64,000 nt of DNA from Orobanche coerulescens (GCA_033398695.1 CM065802.1:79470096-79534095); one strand, 5' to 3'; positions 32,601-44,389 are shown, numbered from the stretch's first letter. Program-made: numbers and translations. Notes: generated from the sequence alone by a model not told the origin.

Positions 32601-34411
32601 ATGGTCGTTTGTCCTGGAAAAATTCCCGTCGTTGGATTTGATCTTGTTTTCCGTCCTTTTTGATGCTTCATGTCGATGTCAGTAAAATAACCATTTTTAG
32701 CTCATGTTTGGACATATCTGTAAAATATATATTTTTAATCACAAATCAGTACAATTATGCCCGGAAAAATGAATATTTTGTATATGAATTTTAGATCAAT
32801 TATGCACCAATCAGAGGTAGTGACTCGGTAGTGCAAGGAGTTAGTCTATCTTCTGCTCGTTCGTTTAGTTCTTGTGAGAGCATCAGCAAGGAGGAAGTAA
32901 AGGGTGCTCTAATGAAAATGGGTAGAGCTAAGGCTGTAGGTCCGGATCAGATCCCTATTGAGGTGTGGCTTTGTCTGGGGGAAGTCGGAGTTCAGTGGCT
33001 AGCAGAGCTGTTCAACATCCTCCTCAGAGGTTCTAAGATGCCGACAGAGTGGAGGCATAGTATTGTTGTGCCTTTTTTCAAGAACAAAGGCGATGCTCAG
33101 AGATGTAGTAACTATAGGGGTATTAAACTCCTCAGTCATACTATGAAACTTTGAGAAAGAGTGGTGGAATGCAGGGTTAGAAGAGAAGTTGAGATCTCAG
33201 AGAACCAATTTGGCTTCATGCCGGGGAGGTCCACGACTGAGGCTATTCATCTCGTCAGACACCTTATGGAGAAGTTTAGAGAGCGGCGTAAGGACCTCAA
33301 TATGGTGTTCATAGATCTAGAGAAGGCTTATGATAGCATTCCGCGTAATGTTATTTGGAGGAGCCTAGTAGAGAGGAGGGTGTCGTTGCCGTTCGTTAGG
33401 GAGATCCAAGATATGTACTCCCAAGTTAGGACGTGCGTTAGGACCCCAGTTGGTGACACCCAGTATTTTTCGGTTGAAATAGGGCTACACCAAAGGTAGG
33501 CGCTAAGCCCTCTTCTCTTCGCTCTAATCTTTGATGTCATTTCGCGAGGTATTCAAGATGGCATCCCGTGGTGCATGCTTTTTGCTGACGACATTGTGTT
33601 AGTGTCGGAGTCGAGGAGGGAGGTGAACTCGAAGTTGGAGCTTTGGAGGGCTAAGTTAGAATAACAGGGCTTGCGTGTGAGCCGGTCTAAGACCGAGTAT
33701 CTCTAGTGTAACTTTAGTGGTGAGGCCAACGAGGAAGATGTTGAGGTAATGATTGCGGATCAGATCGTACCCCGTACGGATAAGTTCAAGTATTTGGGTT
33801 CGATCATTCAGAAGGAAGGAGAGTGTGAAGATGATGTCACGCATCGCATCAAGGCGGGGTGGCTAAGGTGGAGAGCAGCGACAGGGGTCCTGTGCGACAA
33901 GAAAGTCCCTCTAAAGTTGAAGGGTAAATTCTATAGAGCGGCAATCCGACCTGCAATGTTGTATGGATCCGAATGTTGGGCGATGAAGAAGTCGCTTGAG
34001 AGCAAGTTGGAAGTGGCTGAAATTAGAATGTTACGTTGGTCGTGTGGTCGCACAATGTTAGATAGAATCGCGAACGGGGTTTTCAGGAACGCGCTGGAAG
34101 TGGCGCCCATTTCAGCGAAAGTTAGGGAAAGGAGATTGAGATAGTTTGGCCACGTTCGCAGGAGGCAGGCATCTGCTCCGATGAGGAGGGTCGAGAGTTT
34201 ATTGGTTGTCGGGGAGAGGAGGAGAGGCAGACCGAGGAGGACGTGGGAGGAGCAACTGAGATTAGATTTGAAGGCCTTAAACCTTTCCGAGACCATGACT
34301 GTTGATAGGTGCGCTTGGAGGCGCCAGATCAGAGTTGTGGATTCTTTTGTAGGGAGTGGTGCTGTAGTTGAGAGCCTCATGGTTGGGTTGTCTCGGTTAG
34401 CTTTGACCTAG

Positions 34412-34775
34412 AGCATTGCATTTTTACTTTTATTGTATATTTTATTCTATTGTCTTTGCGTGTGGTGTATTTTTTACAGGGAGCTGTGCGCAGAGTCAAC
34501 CTCTGTTTTGTTAGAGCAACGTTCATCGGGAGTGAAGTAGCCAAATTCCGCTTAGGTAAGTCTCATGTGGATTAAGCCATGGGCTCAGGTATGGTCTCGA
34601 TCTTTTTCGAATCATATGTTTTTCTTTGTATTTATCACACAAGATTCTGTTGTGCACTAAGCTGGGGGTCTTCACGGAAGCAGGCTCCCTACCGTAATAA
34701 CTAGGGGCACGGTCTGCGTACATCTTACCCTCCCCAGACTGGGTATGTTTGGTTTGGTTTGGTTTGGTTTGGCTT
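34412..34775 (+). other. RTE 3' UTR with exon-like segment and 3' tail
   Basis: After the stop, a T-rich stretch ends in TTTTTTACAG at about 34480. A 76-nt segment follows and ends at TTCCGCTTAG, directly before GTAAGTCTC (about 34556). This is the layout of an exon between an acceptor and a donor. The truncated copy keeps the same (about 12464-12541). The final 70 bp carry the RTE 3' recognition signal, then (TTTGG)n. Confidence 0.6.
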
Positions 34776-34797
34776 GGTTTTAACTGTATATCTTAAA

Positions 34798-35243
34798 CTA
34801 ACAGATCCCACTAAACCACTACCAAAATAATAATAATAATAATAATAAATAAATAAATAAAAATAAATCCCTATGAATGAGTAGAAAGACAAGAGTCGAT
34901 CTGTTACATAATCCGAATTACATGCCTTGATTAAAAATAAAAATAGATAAAAAATAATTATTACTTTATATATATTTTTTTTACAATTAAAACTAGTATT
35001 ACCTACCAACCGTACATAATCCAACTAAACCACTATCAAAATAATAAATAAATAAATAAATATGCTAAATAAATAAATAAATATGTATAAATAAATATTA
35101 CTGTCTAATCCCACTAAATGATTACGAATTTAATGAAATATATTTCAATTCAACATCTGAATGAAACTGCCTACTTTATTAGTGGGATAGATCATTTAAG
35201 TATGGAACTGCTCACCCCCACTAACTTGGAGGTTGTAGGTACC
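34798..35243. other. Intergenic, low-complexity AT-rich
   Basis: AATA/TAAA microsatellites (about 34826-34865 and 35038-35090) and divergent copies of a flank repeat containing CCCACTAAACCACTA, also present at about 27890. No gene. Confidence 0.55.
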
Positions 35244-35571
35244 TCTATATACTACAGCTATAAATAAAATAGTATTATGATACATTACAATTACAATTAC
35301 CATTACGATACAAAAAGGATAATAAAACAAATATACAGAGTCAAATCAATGCCTCATTTTTTCAGTTAGGTGAAGGATCTGAAGCCATCAACCACGCTAT
35401 GGCCAATGCTACTTCGTCTGGTTAGAAGTTTTGATGTTCCTACATACAACAAAAAAATGAAGTTGCAAGCTTTGAATTCATCTTTAAGACAAGGAGGTTA
35501 ATTTTCAAAATTTACTTTACTTATTAAGATTCTGTTTTAAATACTTACAATGTTTTGTGTAATATGTTTAA

Positions 35572-37263
35572 GGGTGATCGAGTGCATGCTTCCGCGAGAG
35601 GCCATGCAATGACTTTTATGAAAGCAAAACCAGTCGAAGGTCATCTTTACGCATTGAAGGATTTCGTTGTACTGGAAAATAGGGGCAAGTTCAAAACAAC
35701 TGCCCACCCTTATAAGATTAATTTCCTACGGAAAATAAAAATAGAGGAGATATTTGATGAAAAATTTCCTGAAACTATCTACAACCTTAAATCCTTCAAT
35801 CAGTTAGAAAAGGAAAAAGGAAAGTTCTCAGTTTCTTCTTTTTGGTGAGATTTTTTTTACATTATATATTCATATATTTTTATAGTTTACTATCTAAAAT
35901 TTTAATAAATTGTAATCTGTTGATTAGATGTGATTGGCCGGATTATTTCATGCCAGCTTCCCCCTGTGGCAATAGAGAGAGGAAAAAAGATGGAGTTCAC
36001 ACTGGAAGATCATGTCAAAAATAATATCAAATGCACAATGTGGGACAACTATGTAGACTACTTACTACCTTTTGTTGAAGCAGATTTGGAGAAAAATATC
36101 ATTGTGCTGATTGAATTCGGGAGGATCTCTATTTTTTGAGGTATTAATTAGAAAGCTTTTTTTTCGTCAAGCTGCAATTGAAAAATGAACAATAATTTTT
36201 ATGTTGATACAGAGCAAGTAAGGGTATGCAATAGCTTTAATGTTACCAAGGTAACAGTGAATGAGGAATCAAGGATTTTCCAAAATTTTAATGAAGGGTA
36301 CATTCTATGGCTTTATAAATTTTTTAATCAACATACTTTTGAATGTTGAATTGGTTTAACTAATGAAATAATTTTGAAATCAGATTGGCCAACTCTGGCT
36401 CGGTTTCTGCTTCATTAATAACATTTGGAAGTATTTTTGCTCCAAATATCTACGATGCTTTCAAAAATACAGAAGCTGGTGTCAAAAACTTAGCTGAAAT
36501 TATTCGATCAGACAAGGATGGCCAGTTTTGGGTATCTGGTACCATAATTCAAGTTGAGAGTTTGAAATATTGGTGCTATTTAGCATGCAATAAGTGTTTT
36601 AAGAAACTGTCACATAAAAACAGGTACAAAATTGAAATGCTGGTACTCGATGAAAGTGGAAGTGCAAGGTTCATGTTGTGGGATAAGGAGTGCTATGAGT
36701 TGATAGGGAAAACTGCAGCAGATGTCGAAATATAATGTGTGTTGTATTTTACAATTTTATTTATAAAAAATAAAACATTATAAAAAAACTTACAAATAAT
36801 ATTTTTGGTTTGAATACAGTCAGAGTCATTCGATTTCGTTCCAAAAGAGATTGAAGAGGCCTTGACTGACCGTGTTGGGCTTTTTAAGGTGCAAGTTAGA
36901 GAGACAGATCAGAGCCGCAACTATGTGATCTATAATGTGACCAGACTTACTGCAGATGAAAAGATTTTATCTGTCTACAATGAGAACTACGTTCAGAAAA
37001 TAGTTTGTGATAATAATTTTTTATATCAAAAAAATTATAATTATTTTTGTTTTTGATGTTTATTTATTTTTTAGGAATTGAAGTTGCTATGCCATAATGA
37101 AGAGATTGGAGACAACAGAAACATGATCCTCAATTCGAGTGAAAATAACAATGAAGCTGTTGAGGAGGATGAAGAACTACAAGAAAGAAAATTAAATACG
37201 GAAGTTGCATTGGACGAAGGATTTGGAAAGAGAAGGAAGAAGTGTGTGAAGAAAGAAAAATAA
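35572..37263 (+). pseudogene. RPA70-like ssDNA-binding protein gene, Helitron type
   Basis: At least five exon-like blocks. 35572-35844 has GDRVHASARG, KPVEGHLYALKDF and HPYKINFL, with donor GTGAG. About 35929-36139 has DVIGRIISC, LEDHVKNNIKCTMWDNYVDYLLPF and IIVLIEFGRIS. About 36213-36297 has VRVCNSFNVTKVTVNEESRI. About 36385-36735 has LANSGSVSAS, DGQFWVSGTIIQVES, CYLACNKCFKKL and VLDESGSARFMLWD. About 36822-37010, then a lysine-rich tail (37077-37263). The OB folds and C-terminal RPA domain match plant Helitron-linked RPA1 homologues, which bind single-stranded DNA. The second cysteine pair of the zinc ribbon is missing between LSHK and NRYKIEM. No clear start exon, so function is doubtful. 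Confidence 0.7.
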
Positions 37264-38970
37264 AAAAAAAAATCTTATTTGCATTATTGCAGAATTTATT
37301 TTAATTTTTAAAAGTATGTTGGTTTAATAGCAGTTTTAAATTAAAGTTAAGCATATTTCTAAGACTTTCTCCTATCAGTTGTTTTATATTGATTTTAATT
37401 TTCTTCGATTGCTTATAATTCCAGCAGACTTTTTCCAGCAAATCATGTTGTAACAATCAATGATTGTTGCATACTAAAAAGTAAATAAACATGACTGCTA
37501 TAATTTTATTCTAACAAGCTAAAAATCAACGGTCAATAAAATAAAAATAAAAGTGATATTAAGCTAAATATATAATATTTTAAAAAAGAGATAGTTAGTA
37601 AAACAATATATTTTATAAACAAGTCATGATGATCATTACAATTATATTCTCACAAGCTAAAAATCAACATTATAAACACAAAAGTGATATTCTACCAAAT
37701 GTATTATATTAAAAGTGATATTCTGAATATATATTATGCATTTCTAATTCAAAATCTAATATTTCTTAGTTCATTTGTAATTTTCAAAATCTAATGTTTT
37801 AGTTAAGCAGTAATGATCGTGATAAAATTCAGATTCACATTATTGAAATATGAGACTCTTCACTTAATCGTTTCACTTACCTCAAAGCCTTTTTTTTTAT
37901 TTTGCCACCTTTAAAAAATTATTTCTGGCTACATTGAAAATTAAATATAACCGAATATTAACTATAGTTGACTAGGCAAAACTAAATATTTCCACTACTG
38001 TGTGATCAGTTATTCAAAAAACCGTCCAACATTTTCACTTTAAAGATAGATTCGCTTTACAGGTTCGTTTGTTTATATTCATATTTTAATTTCAATGCAT
38101 ATAATATCCTTTTCGTTTCAAAACTGATATTCGCACAAGTTATTAAAAAAGAAGAATTTGCTACAAGTTTGAATATCTGAAAATTTGATTACCTTAATTG
38201 GATGTTTTGTATATTGTAAGACTTCACGGGCCAGAGGCAGCAAGGATGGAGACGAAACGAATCTCACTCGAAGAAATTCCAGAGCATTGAATAGGATACC
38301 AACAGAAATAATCAGAGCAAAATCGATGTAAGTTTCTTCAGATTCAACGAGTGTGTTACATGTCATGTAAATTTTACTGAGTTAAAGAGTTCAGTTTAAA
38401 ATAGAAATGTTCATTAAATTCGATATAACAATTTTAAATTATAAAAACTAAAAATTTCATCAGATCTATTGATATTAATAATTTGTAGTTTCATCCGATA
38501 TATTTTTGGATGGCATAGTTTATCCGGTATATCTTGGTTCTCAATTAATTTAAAACAGTATATTTAAAAGGCTTCAGCTATGAGTTCCAAAGCTTTCTCC
38601 ATATTCTTTGTCATTAATTCAAAATATACATCTAAATAAACAACCAGATCCTCATAGCTGAAGCTAAAGCCATAAATTAATATGGAAACAATATTAATAG
38701 AAACAATAAATAATTAGATCTACAAGGTATAGATCCGATTATGAATGAAACGTCAACTTTCATTTACTACATAAACATAGTTTCTACTACCTACCCAGTT
38801 TTATTTATCTAATTGTTTCTATTATCTAACCTGTTTAAATTATCCCAAGGCATAAAACCATATATTTGTTTGAACCTTAAATATACGATGTATACTTAAA
38901 ATTATAGAAACCATAAATATTAGATCTACGTTAATCATATATTATGCATGGAATACATATATATGTCGAA
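37264..38970. other. No gene seen; AT-rich part of Helitron-like region
   Basis: Low-complexity sequence with recurring TATCAATACCTAAA and AAAATCAAC words. A less AT-rich patch at 38215-38360 has an 82-codon minus-strand frame without recognisable motifs. Confidence 0.45.
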
Positions 38971-38980
38971 AGAATAAGGT

Positions 38981-39937
38981 ATTCGTAGTTTGAAGCTATT
39001 ACTTAGCTTAAAACTACGAATAATTTTGTTTTATTTCTAATACATGTATCGATATTTTAAACCCTAAAAGTATATGCTTAGTTTGATACCTGTGTCGATA
39101 TTCTAAACAAATCTGATTTAACTGAATCACCATATTCATTTTTAGTTTGATATATCAATACCTAAATAAATCACCATATTTCAATACCTGCCCAGTTTTA
39201 GGTATTGCACATATCAATATCAAAATAAATCACCATATTCATTTTTAGTTTGATATTTCAATACCTAAAAGTATATGATTAGTAAAAGTAAAAAAAATAA
39301 TAAGTGGGACATATAAGCATGGGTTATATTTAAAATATTCATTATGGTACGAACAAGAGGTTAAAAATATTAAGCATAAAATTATATTTATGGTACGAAC
39401 ATGAGAGGAAAATCATGTGTAAAATATTCATTATGGTACGAACAGGAGAAGATTAAGCATAAAAGTATATATTCATTATGGTACGAACAGGAAGTTAAAA
39501 AAATATTTAAAATATTTTTACACATGATTCAACGAGTGAGTTATGTTTTTAAGTCATAAAAGTTCTTTATATATTTGTTCTCAGTTAACCTAAAACAGTA
39601 TATTTAAAATTATAGAAATCATATATAATTAGATCTACATGATTTATGTATATAAAATAATACAAATTTATATATTAAGTAGGGAATACCTAAATATATC
39701 CGAAGAGTAAGGTATTTATAGTTTGAAGCTATTATTTAGCTAAAAACTATGAATAATTTCGTTTTATTTTTCATATACATTGAAATCCCACATAAAATAT
39801 CTATATGACATACAGATTTTTAGATCTACATGATTAGGTAAAGAAAATAAAAAAATATATATTAAGCATAAATAAATATTTATCGGAAGAAATAATAATC
39901 ATAGTTTGAAGCTATTATTCAGCTGAAAACTATGAAT
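38981..39937. repeat. Three copies of a 41-nt hairpin unit
   Basis: Hairpins at 38981-39021, 39714-39754 and 39897-39937, each with GTTTGAAGCTATTA in common, 16/17 pairing in the first copy and a 7-nt loop. Each copy sits in a longer conserved block (about 95 bp) ending in TTTTATTT and ACAT. The second and third copies keep most pairing despite base changes. Confidence 0.8.
39342..39500. repeat. Four copies of a TTATGGTACGAACA-containing unit
   Basis: TTATGGTACGAACA recurs at about 39343, 39392, 39430 and 39476, each followed by AGGAG/AGAGG-like purines and often TTAAGCATAAAA. Spacing is irregular. It lies between the hairpin copies. Confidence 0.8.
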
Positions 39938-40019
39938 ATCTTCCTTTTTATTTTCCAGATACATTGATATCACCTACTAATTTATGAAAAGGTGATCGAA
40001 ATTCTCAGGGTATGCAAAA

Positions 40020-40668
40020 AAATTGACAGACTGAGTCGGGAATTCATTTTCATCTATTTACCAACTGAAATAATCAGGGCGGGACCTAGGGTTTTCTAGA
40101 CAACTCATAGAAGGTGTCCCCGTATGTATCATCCCTTCTCTCGACTTAGCTTAACCCACCCCAACTTAAGTCTCACCGGCCCATTCATCAAGGGTTGTAG
40201 GGTTTTGGGCCATTAGGGGGTTTTGTAAATAGATTAGGCCCTATAGAATTTAAATAAAATAAATCATGGCCAATAAAATTATAAATTATAAATATATATT
40301 GAACTTAATTTTAGTTCGTATATAAAATATATATATAAATCTATATAAATTTTATATAAAAACTTACTAATCATATTAAAAAAAATTAATACTATAAAAT
40401 ATTTTAAAATGAATATGGTGATATATTTTGCTATTTATAGGTGCAATACCTAAAAGTATATGCTTAGTTTATTCATTAAAAAAATTTATATTTCGAATGT
40501 ATAATTAGGTACTGCATTGACATGTCCTTAATTTATAATATTATATTTTAATATACTAACTTAACAACATTCTATATTACATTATATAATATATTTAGTA
40601 CAAAATAGATGAATTTAAAGCAAGAGAGACAAGAAATATACGCAAAAAAAAATTGAAAAGACGATATA
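40020..40668. other. No gene seen; AT-rich part of Helitron-like region
   Basis: A moderately GC patch (40075-40240) with no reading frame, then AT-rich DNA leading into the helicase remnant. Confidence 0.45.
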
Positions 40669-40830
40669 TTTCCTATCTCAGTTTCCTATGCCATGACAAT
40701 AAATAAAAGTCAAGGACAATCCTTAACAAATGTTGGTCTATATTTTAAAGTTCTAATTTGTGATGATAAGAAAAAACATGTCAACACAACTATTAATGTT
40801 GTGTATAGGGAAGTTTTCAGAAATTTATAA
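40669..40830 (+). pseudogene. Pif1-type (Helitron) helicase C-terminal remnant
   Basis: 54 codons open to TAA at 40828-40830: FPISVSYAMTINKSQGQSL is the conserved late helicase motif (AMTINKSQGQ) of Pif1/Helitron helicases, followed by VGLYF. The family normally continues VALSRV..., but here the reading diverges (KVLICDDKKK). Only this end survives. Confidence 0.8.
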
Positions 40831-41050
40831 TTTATGACTTCATCAAAGTCATTTGTAATATATTGTGTATTAGTAATTAAAATTTCATGCATAATATATT
40901 TATTATACCTTAAATATTAATTTACTATTCTTCTATGTATCCATTTTAAATATTCTTTACATCGCACATGTGGACAACTTAAATATTAATTTACTATTCT
41001 TCTATGTATCCATTTTAAATATTCTTTACATGGCACATATGGACAACTAG

Positions 41051-41467
41051 TTAAGATCTAAAACAAGGGGTCAATAAAAACTTACACCAAACTTACAAAC
41101 TATTTTGTTGATTGATTACAGGTCAGACATATCTTTCCACTAATGCTTTAAAAAAAATTGTATACGACTATTCCATAATTCTTCTCTTGCTGCTGGCAAA
41201 ATCCCTCTTATGGCAGGTGAAATGGCCAACATGATAATACAAGAAAAATCCAACTTATGATAACTGAATGTCAATATTAGGTATATACTCCAGATTTAAG
41301 CCCCTTAACAGAAGGGGCTTGCGCCCCGTTGATAACCGGATCCGAAACCACAGAGATCCTTGTTGCCCGTATTTTAGAAATCACCTTATAAAATACACTC
41401 CACCAACAGATTAGCTGGAATTCTCGAATTTAAAGACTCCGGGTAAATCCTAATCGGTCGCCTAAAG
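41051..41467. other. Downstream flank and 3' UTR of the PP2C gene
   Basis: Non-coding. The part nearest the stop (about 41290-41467) is probably the PP2C 3' UTR on the minus strand. A polyadenylation site was not pinned down. Confidence 0.45.
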
Positions 41468-43322
41468 TCACTGAACGAATCGAGTTAATTGCACAACCAT
41501 AACACTAATATCATCAATGGATCCTCTTGTTAGCGACAAATCAACAAGCTTCTTGCAAGCAGAGAATATTTCCTGCTTGTCCACACCAATACATGACATT
41601 CGGAGTGCATCCACTGCTTCCTGATTGCTAACCTGAAAACGAAAAAAATGACGATAAAATAAATTAACAACAAAATCACCAATTTATACTAAACTGCACA
41701 TTGATTAAGTTTGCACCTTATCCCACAGGCCATCAGATGCCAGGATTAAAAACTCGCAATCCGGCTTAATCTTGATAACCCTAGTTTCCGGCTCAGCTAT
41801 CACCCATTTCTTAAGATGACGATCTCCGATCGCTCTTGATACAGCAAGTGATCCATGTACTCTCCATACGCCACGCGTACAATCCACATAACCACCCTAA
41901 AAATTTTAGAAAAATTCAAGAACATTAGTAACAATATATTCCATTGCACCAACAGAACAAACTTTTTTATTGTTTAAGGTTGTATTTGGATGGAAGGATT
42001 TGAGGCTAAGGACTTCAGGTCATGATTACAAATAATATCAGCAATCGGTGTATTTTTCGTAACCTTAGCTTTCATCTTGAGCTCTTTTTCCGAGTCAAAT
42101 GTATTTCAAATTTCTATTTTAAATTAAACCAATCAAATTCAAAACCCTTAGCCAAAAGAAAATAGTGCTTACCAAGCTCTCAATCCTTTCTTTTTCGTCA
42201 TTTAATGAAGGCCTATGATCGACAGTAAGGGCCTCGGCAACTCCTCCTCGGCACATAACGGCACGACAATCTCCGGCATTGGACACAACTAAATCTCCCT
42301 TGTGAATCAATGCTGTCACACAACAAGCCCCACCTCGAATATTATCTTCCCTTAAAAAGTCAGAATCAGTTGTGAGGTATCCCTCTTTTACTGCATGTTC
42401 TATCCCTTCGTCACTTCCCTTTGAAATTTCGTTCATAACATTCTTCTCTAAATTCTTTGCTGCGTATTCTGCAGCACCAGCTCCTCCATGGCCATCAAAT
42501 ACACCAAAAAAAGCCTGAAATCACAATCGATGCTGAGTTTAGATATATTTATGAATCAAAACTTTGAAAAGAAGGGCCAAGATCCACCTGTAAACACTTG
42601 TGCTGTTTCATGCTCGGATGATTCATTTTCCTTTAAAAACCATATGGTATTTCTTAAGCTCAATCATCTTAGTTTATAAATCAATACTTCCAAATTAAGA
42701 TATTCATCTCTTTCATGTACAATTAATTTTTTCATCAAAGAGAAATAAATCAAGATACACTCACTCCAGAACAAATTACTACAAAGAACTATTACTTTTC
42801 TCAGTTGAAAAAGACTTAATTATTCAATCTTCAATATTCAAGCTTAAAAAAATCTCCAACATCAAAAAAAGGAAAATACGATTGAAAACAAACAAACAAA
42901 TAAACCTGCTCAAAATCCCCTGTGGAGCCCAAAACGGCAACGTATCGGTCCTCCATGACGCCACCCCTTCTACCTCTCTTACAGTACACCGAATACCCCT
43001 CTCCTTCAAGTTCCACCTCACTCAGCAGATCTAAGTTCGATGCAGTTCTATTATCGTCAAATGCTAAAGCACTCGCCGGAATTTCAATCCTCGACGGCCT
43101 TTTCCTCTTCATCGCCATCGGATGCCCTACTTTCTCATCTCCCCCTTCATGCAACGGCTTTCGAATACAATTGATGGATAATCGAGATGGAGAAGAAGAC
43201 AGTGAAGGCGTCTGAGGTGGCGGCGGCGACGCCGCGAGCCTGTAGTATGTTGTCGGCGACAATTTTCTCGGCGACGGCGTTAAGATCGCAGAGCTTGATA
43301 TTACTGCTATTGCACAAGGCAT
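41468..43322 (-). CDS. Protein phosphatase 2C, group B (AP2C-like), four exons
   Basis: Exons in transcript order: 43322-42906, 42514-42173, 41896-41717 and 41632-41468. Introns have GT/AG borders and are all in phase 0, giving 367 residues with no stop. The serine/proline-rich N-terminus could be a plastid or disordered leader. Residues 72-81 ([10 protein letters not shown]) fit a MAPK-docking motif (KIM), as in Arabidopsis AP2C phosphatases. Metal-binding and catalytic motifs: [16 protein letters not shown] (D146, G147), [42 protein letters not shown]. The family dephosphorylates MAPKs in stress signalling. A TATA-like TATACATATATGG lies near 43450-43462, about 130 nt upstream of the ATG. 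The only apparently functional host gene here. Confidence 0.95.
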
Positions 43323-43606
43323 AATTTCCGTGAAAATTCTTGTGTTCTTTTTCTTTTCCTTTTTCCTTCGGGTTTATCAGTTTGGCTCTTGTATTTGCGT
43401 CTCTAATGAACTATAGAGCTTCTTGAATGCAATAGGGGGTAGGGCCATATATGTATAGAGGGATTTGGTCGTGGCGACTGGCGGGTGACTTATACTACGC
43501 TGTCGTTTAATCTGGACAGACAAAGTTCTAAGGCATTTCAATGTTCACGCTCTACTTACCGCGGAGGTGTACGCGCCTAAGTAATGACCCAACTATATAT
43601 ATATAT
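43323..43606. other. PP2C upstream region
   Basis: Pyrimidine-rich (minus: purine-rich) leader next to the ATG, the TATA-like site near 43450, then a (TA)n tract (about 43594-43614) where the next MITE inserted. Confidence 0.45.
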
Positions 43607-43613
43607 ATATATA

Positions 43614-44358
43614 TAGGGGTGTTCAAAAATCCCGACTCGAACTACCCGGCCCAACTACCCGATGACCCAAACTAAATATTTCGGGTATTTTTAAAATTTT
43701 TAAATTTTTTTCGGGCCGGGTACCCGACCCGAAAAAAAGTCATATAATCGGGCCGTCATGAGCCGACTTGTTATGTAAATTCGGGTACCCGAAAACCCGA
43801 TTATTTTTTAATGGTTATTTTTTTATAAATTTAATTATTTAATTTGTAATTATATGAAACTTTATCTTTCAAATAATATGAATTATATTTAATATGATAA
43901 TTCATGTATTTTCAGTAATGGTATTTATTCTCACTAGTTTGGAAATTTACAAGAAGATAAAATCTTTAAATAAAAAATAATATATTCTTTCATATATATA
44001 ATTGAATATTGAATTAAACATAATTATATAATAAAAAAATGATATATATAAAAAAATTTAGTTATTTTGAAATTTATTTATTGTACGGAAAATATTTATA
44101 ACGTATTTAGTACTCGGAGAATTAAATTAAATAATCAATTCTAAAATATATTTATATTAAAATTACAAATTATTTATAAAAATTTTATATTAGTTGTATT
44201 AAATTTTGGGTCGGGTACCCTATGACCCGACCCGAAAAAATAGGGTACCCGCTTTTTCGGGTACCCGACTTTTCGGGTCACGGCCGACTTTTCATTACCC
44301 GCATAACCGGCACTCAGAATTGGTACCCAAAAATCGGCACCGATTATGAACACCCCGA
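43614..44358. mobile_element. hAT-like MITE with GGGTACCCG subterminal repeats
   Basis: Left TAGGGGTGTTCA and right TGAACACCCC are inverted ends of the hAT type. Flanks are AT microsatellite, so an 8-bp TSD (ATATATAT) is only plausible. Both subterminal regions are crowded with CGGGTACCCGA and GACCCGA palindromes (43685-43800 and 44208-44300). The core is AT-rich and has no transposase. Confidence 0.75.
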
Positions 44359-44389
44359 ATATATATAGATTTAAGATCATTTGAGGACC

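Larger units (their letters stand above)
30765..32813 (-). mobile_element. Solo LTR I (2049 bp) inside the RTE LINE
   Basis: Begins TGATCGGCC and ends CCAATCA, flanked by perfect 5-bp GAGGT (30760-30764 and 32814-32818). The minus-strand orientation is inferred from TATAAAAG at 32221-32228. In minus-strand sense it starts TGATTGGTGCATAATTG. It has no internal coding region. The lineage is not certain: its ends differ from the TGTAAT...TTACA ends of H and G. Confidence 0.88.
29435..34411 (+). pseudogene. RTE LINE ORF: AP endonuclease plus reverse transcriptase
   Basis: ATG at 29435, then endonuclease motifs WNLGTLSGK, CIQETRW, LGGDFNRHIG, TQIDYFLLR and SQHRLLAMD (the usual SDH reads SQH). A +1 slip in the T9 run (30733-30741) and solo LTR I (30765-32813) interrupt it. 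Removing the LTR and one GAGGT restores the frame across RG-SDS. RT follows: GPDQIPIEVW, NYRGIKLL, NQFGFMPGRSTTEA, FIDLEKAYDS, ALSPLLFALIFD, catalytic LFADDIVL, then ECWAMKK and RRGRPRRTWEEQ. Stops lie near 33152, 33497, 33662, 33704 and 34142. The ORF nicks DNA and primes reverse transcription in intact relatives; this copy cannot. Confidence 0.92.
27975..34783 (+). mobile_element. RTE-type LINE, nearly full length, split by solo LTR I
   Basis: A single-ORF non-LTR retrotransposon with an N-terminal AP endonuclease and a reverse transcriptase (29435-34411). The 3' UTR ends in the plant RTE/SINE-shared signal GGTCTGCGTACATCTTACCC, followed by (TTTGG)n at 34746-34775. A 14-nt near-repeat, AACTATATACCTTA (27961-27974) versus AACTGTATATCTTA (34784-34797), may be the target duplication. 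It lies inside a locally repeated flank, so the 5' limit is tentative. Confidence 0.82.
35244..41050 (+). mobile_element. Helitron-like region (decayed, boundaries tentative)
   Basis: Three features point to a Helitron: an RPA70-like gene (35572-37263), a Pif1-type helicase C-terminal remnant (40669-40830) and a possible 3' end CTAG followed by T at 41047-41051. A possible 5' TC start lies at 35244 (TCTATATACTAC), but the preceding base is C rather than A. No Rep/HUH motif was found, and the GC-rich hairpin usual before CTRR is not convincing. Much of 37264-40668 is AT-rich repeat. The last 138 bp are two copies of a 69-bp unit (40909-40977, 40978-41046). Confidence 0.5.

Noticed and set aside
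32315..32671. Three ORFs across the CGGCC island
   Set aside because: Compositional openness in the promoter region of solo LTR I; no homology-like motifs.
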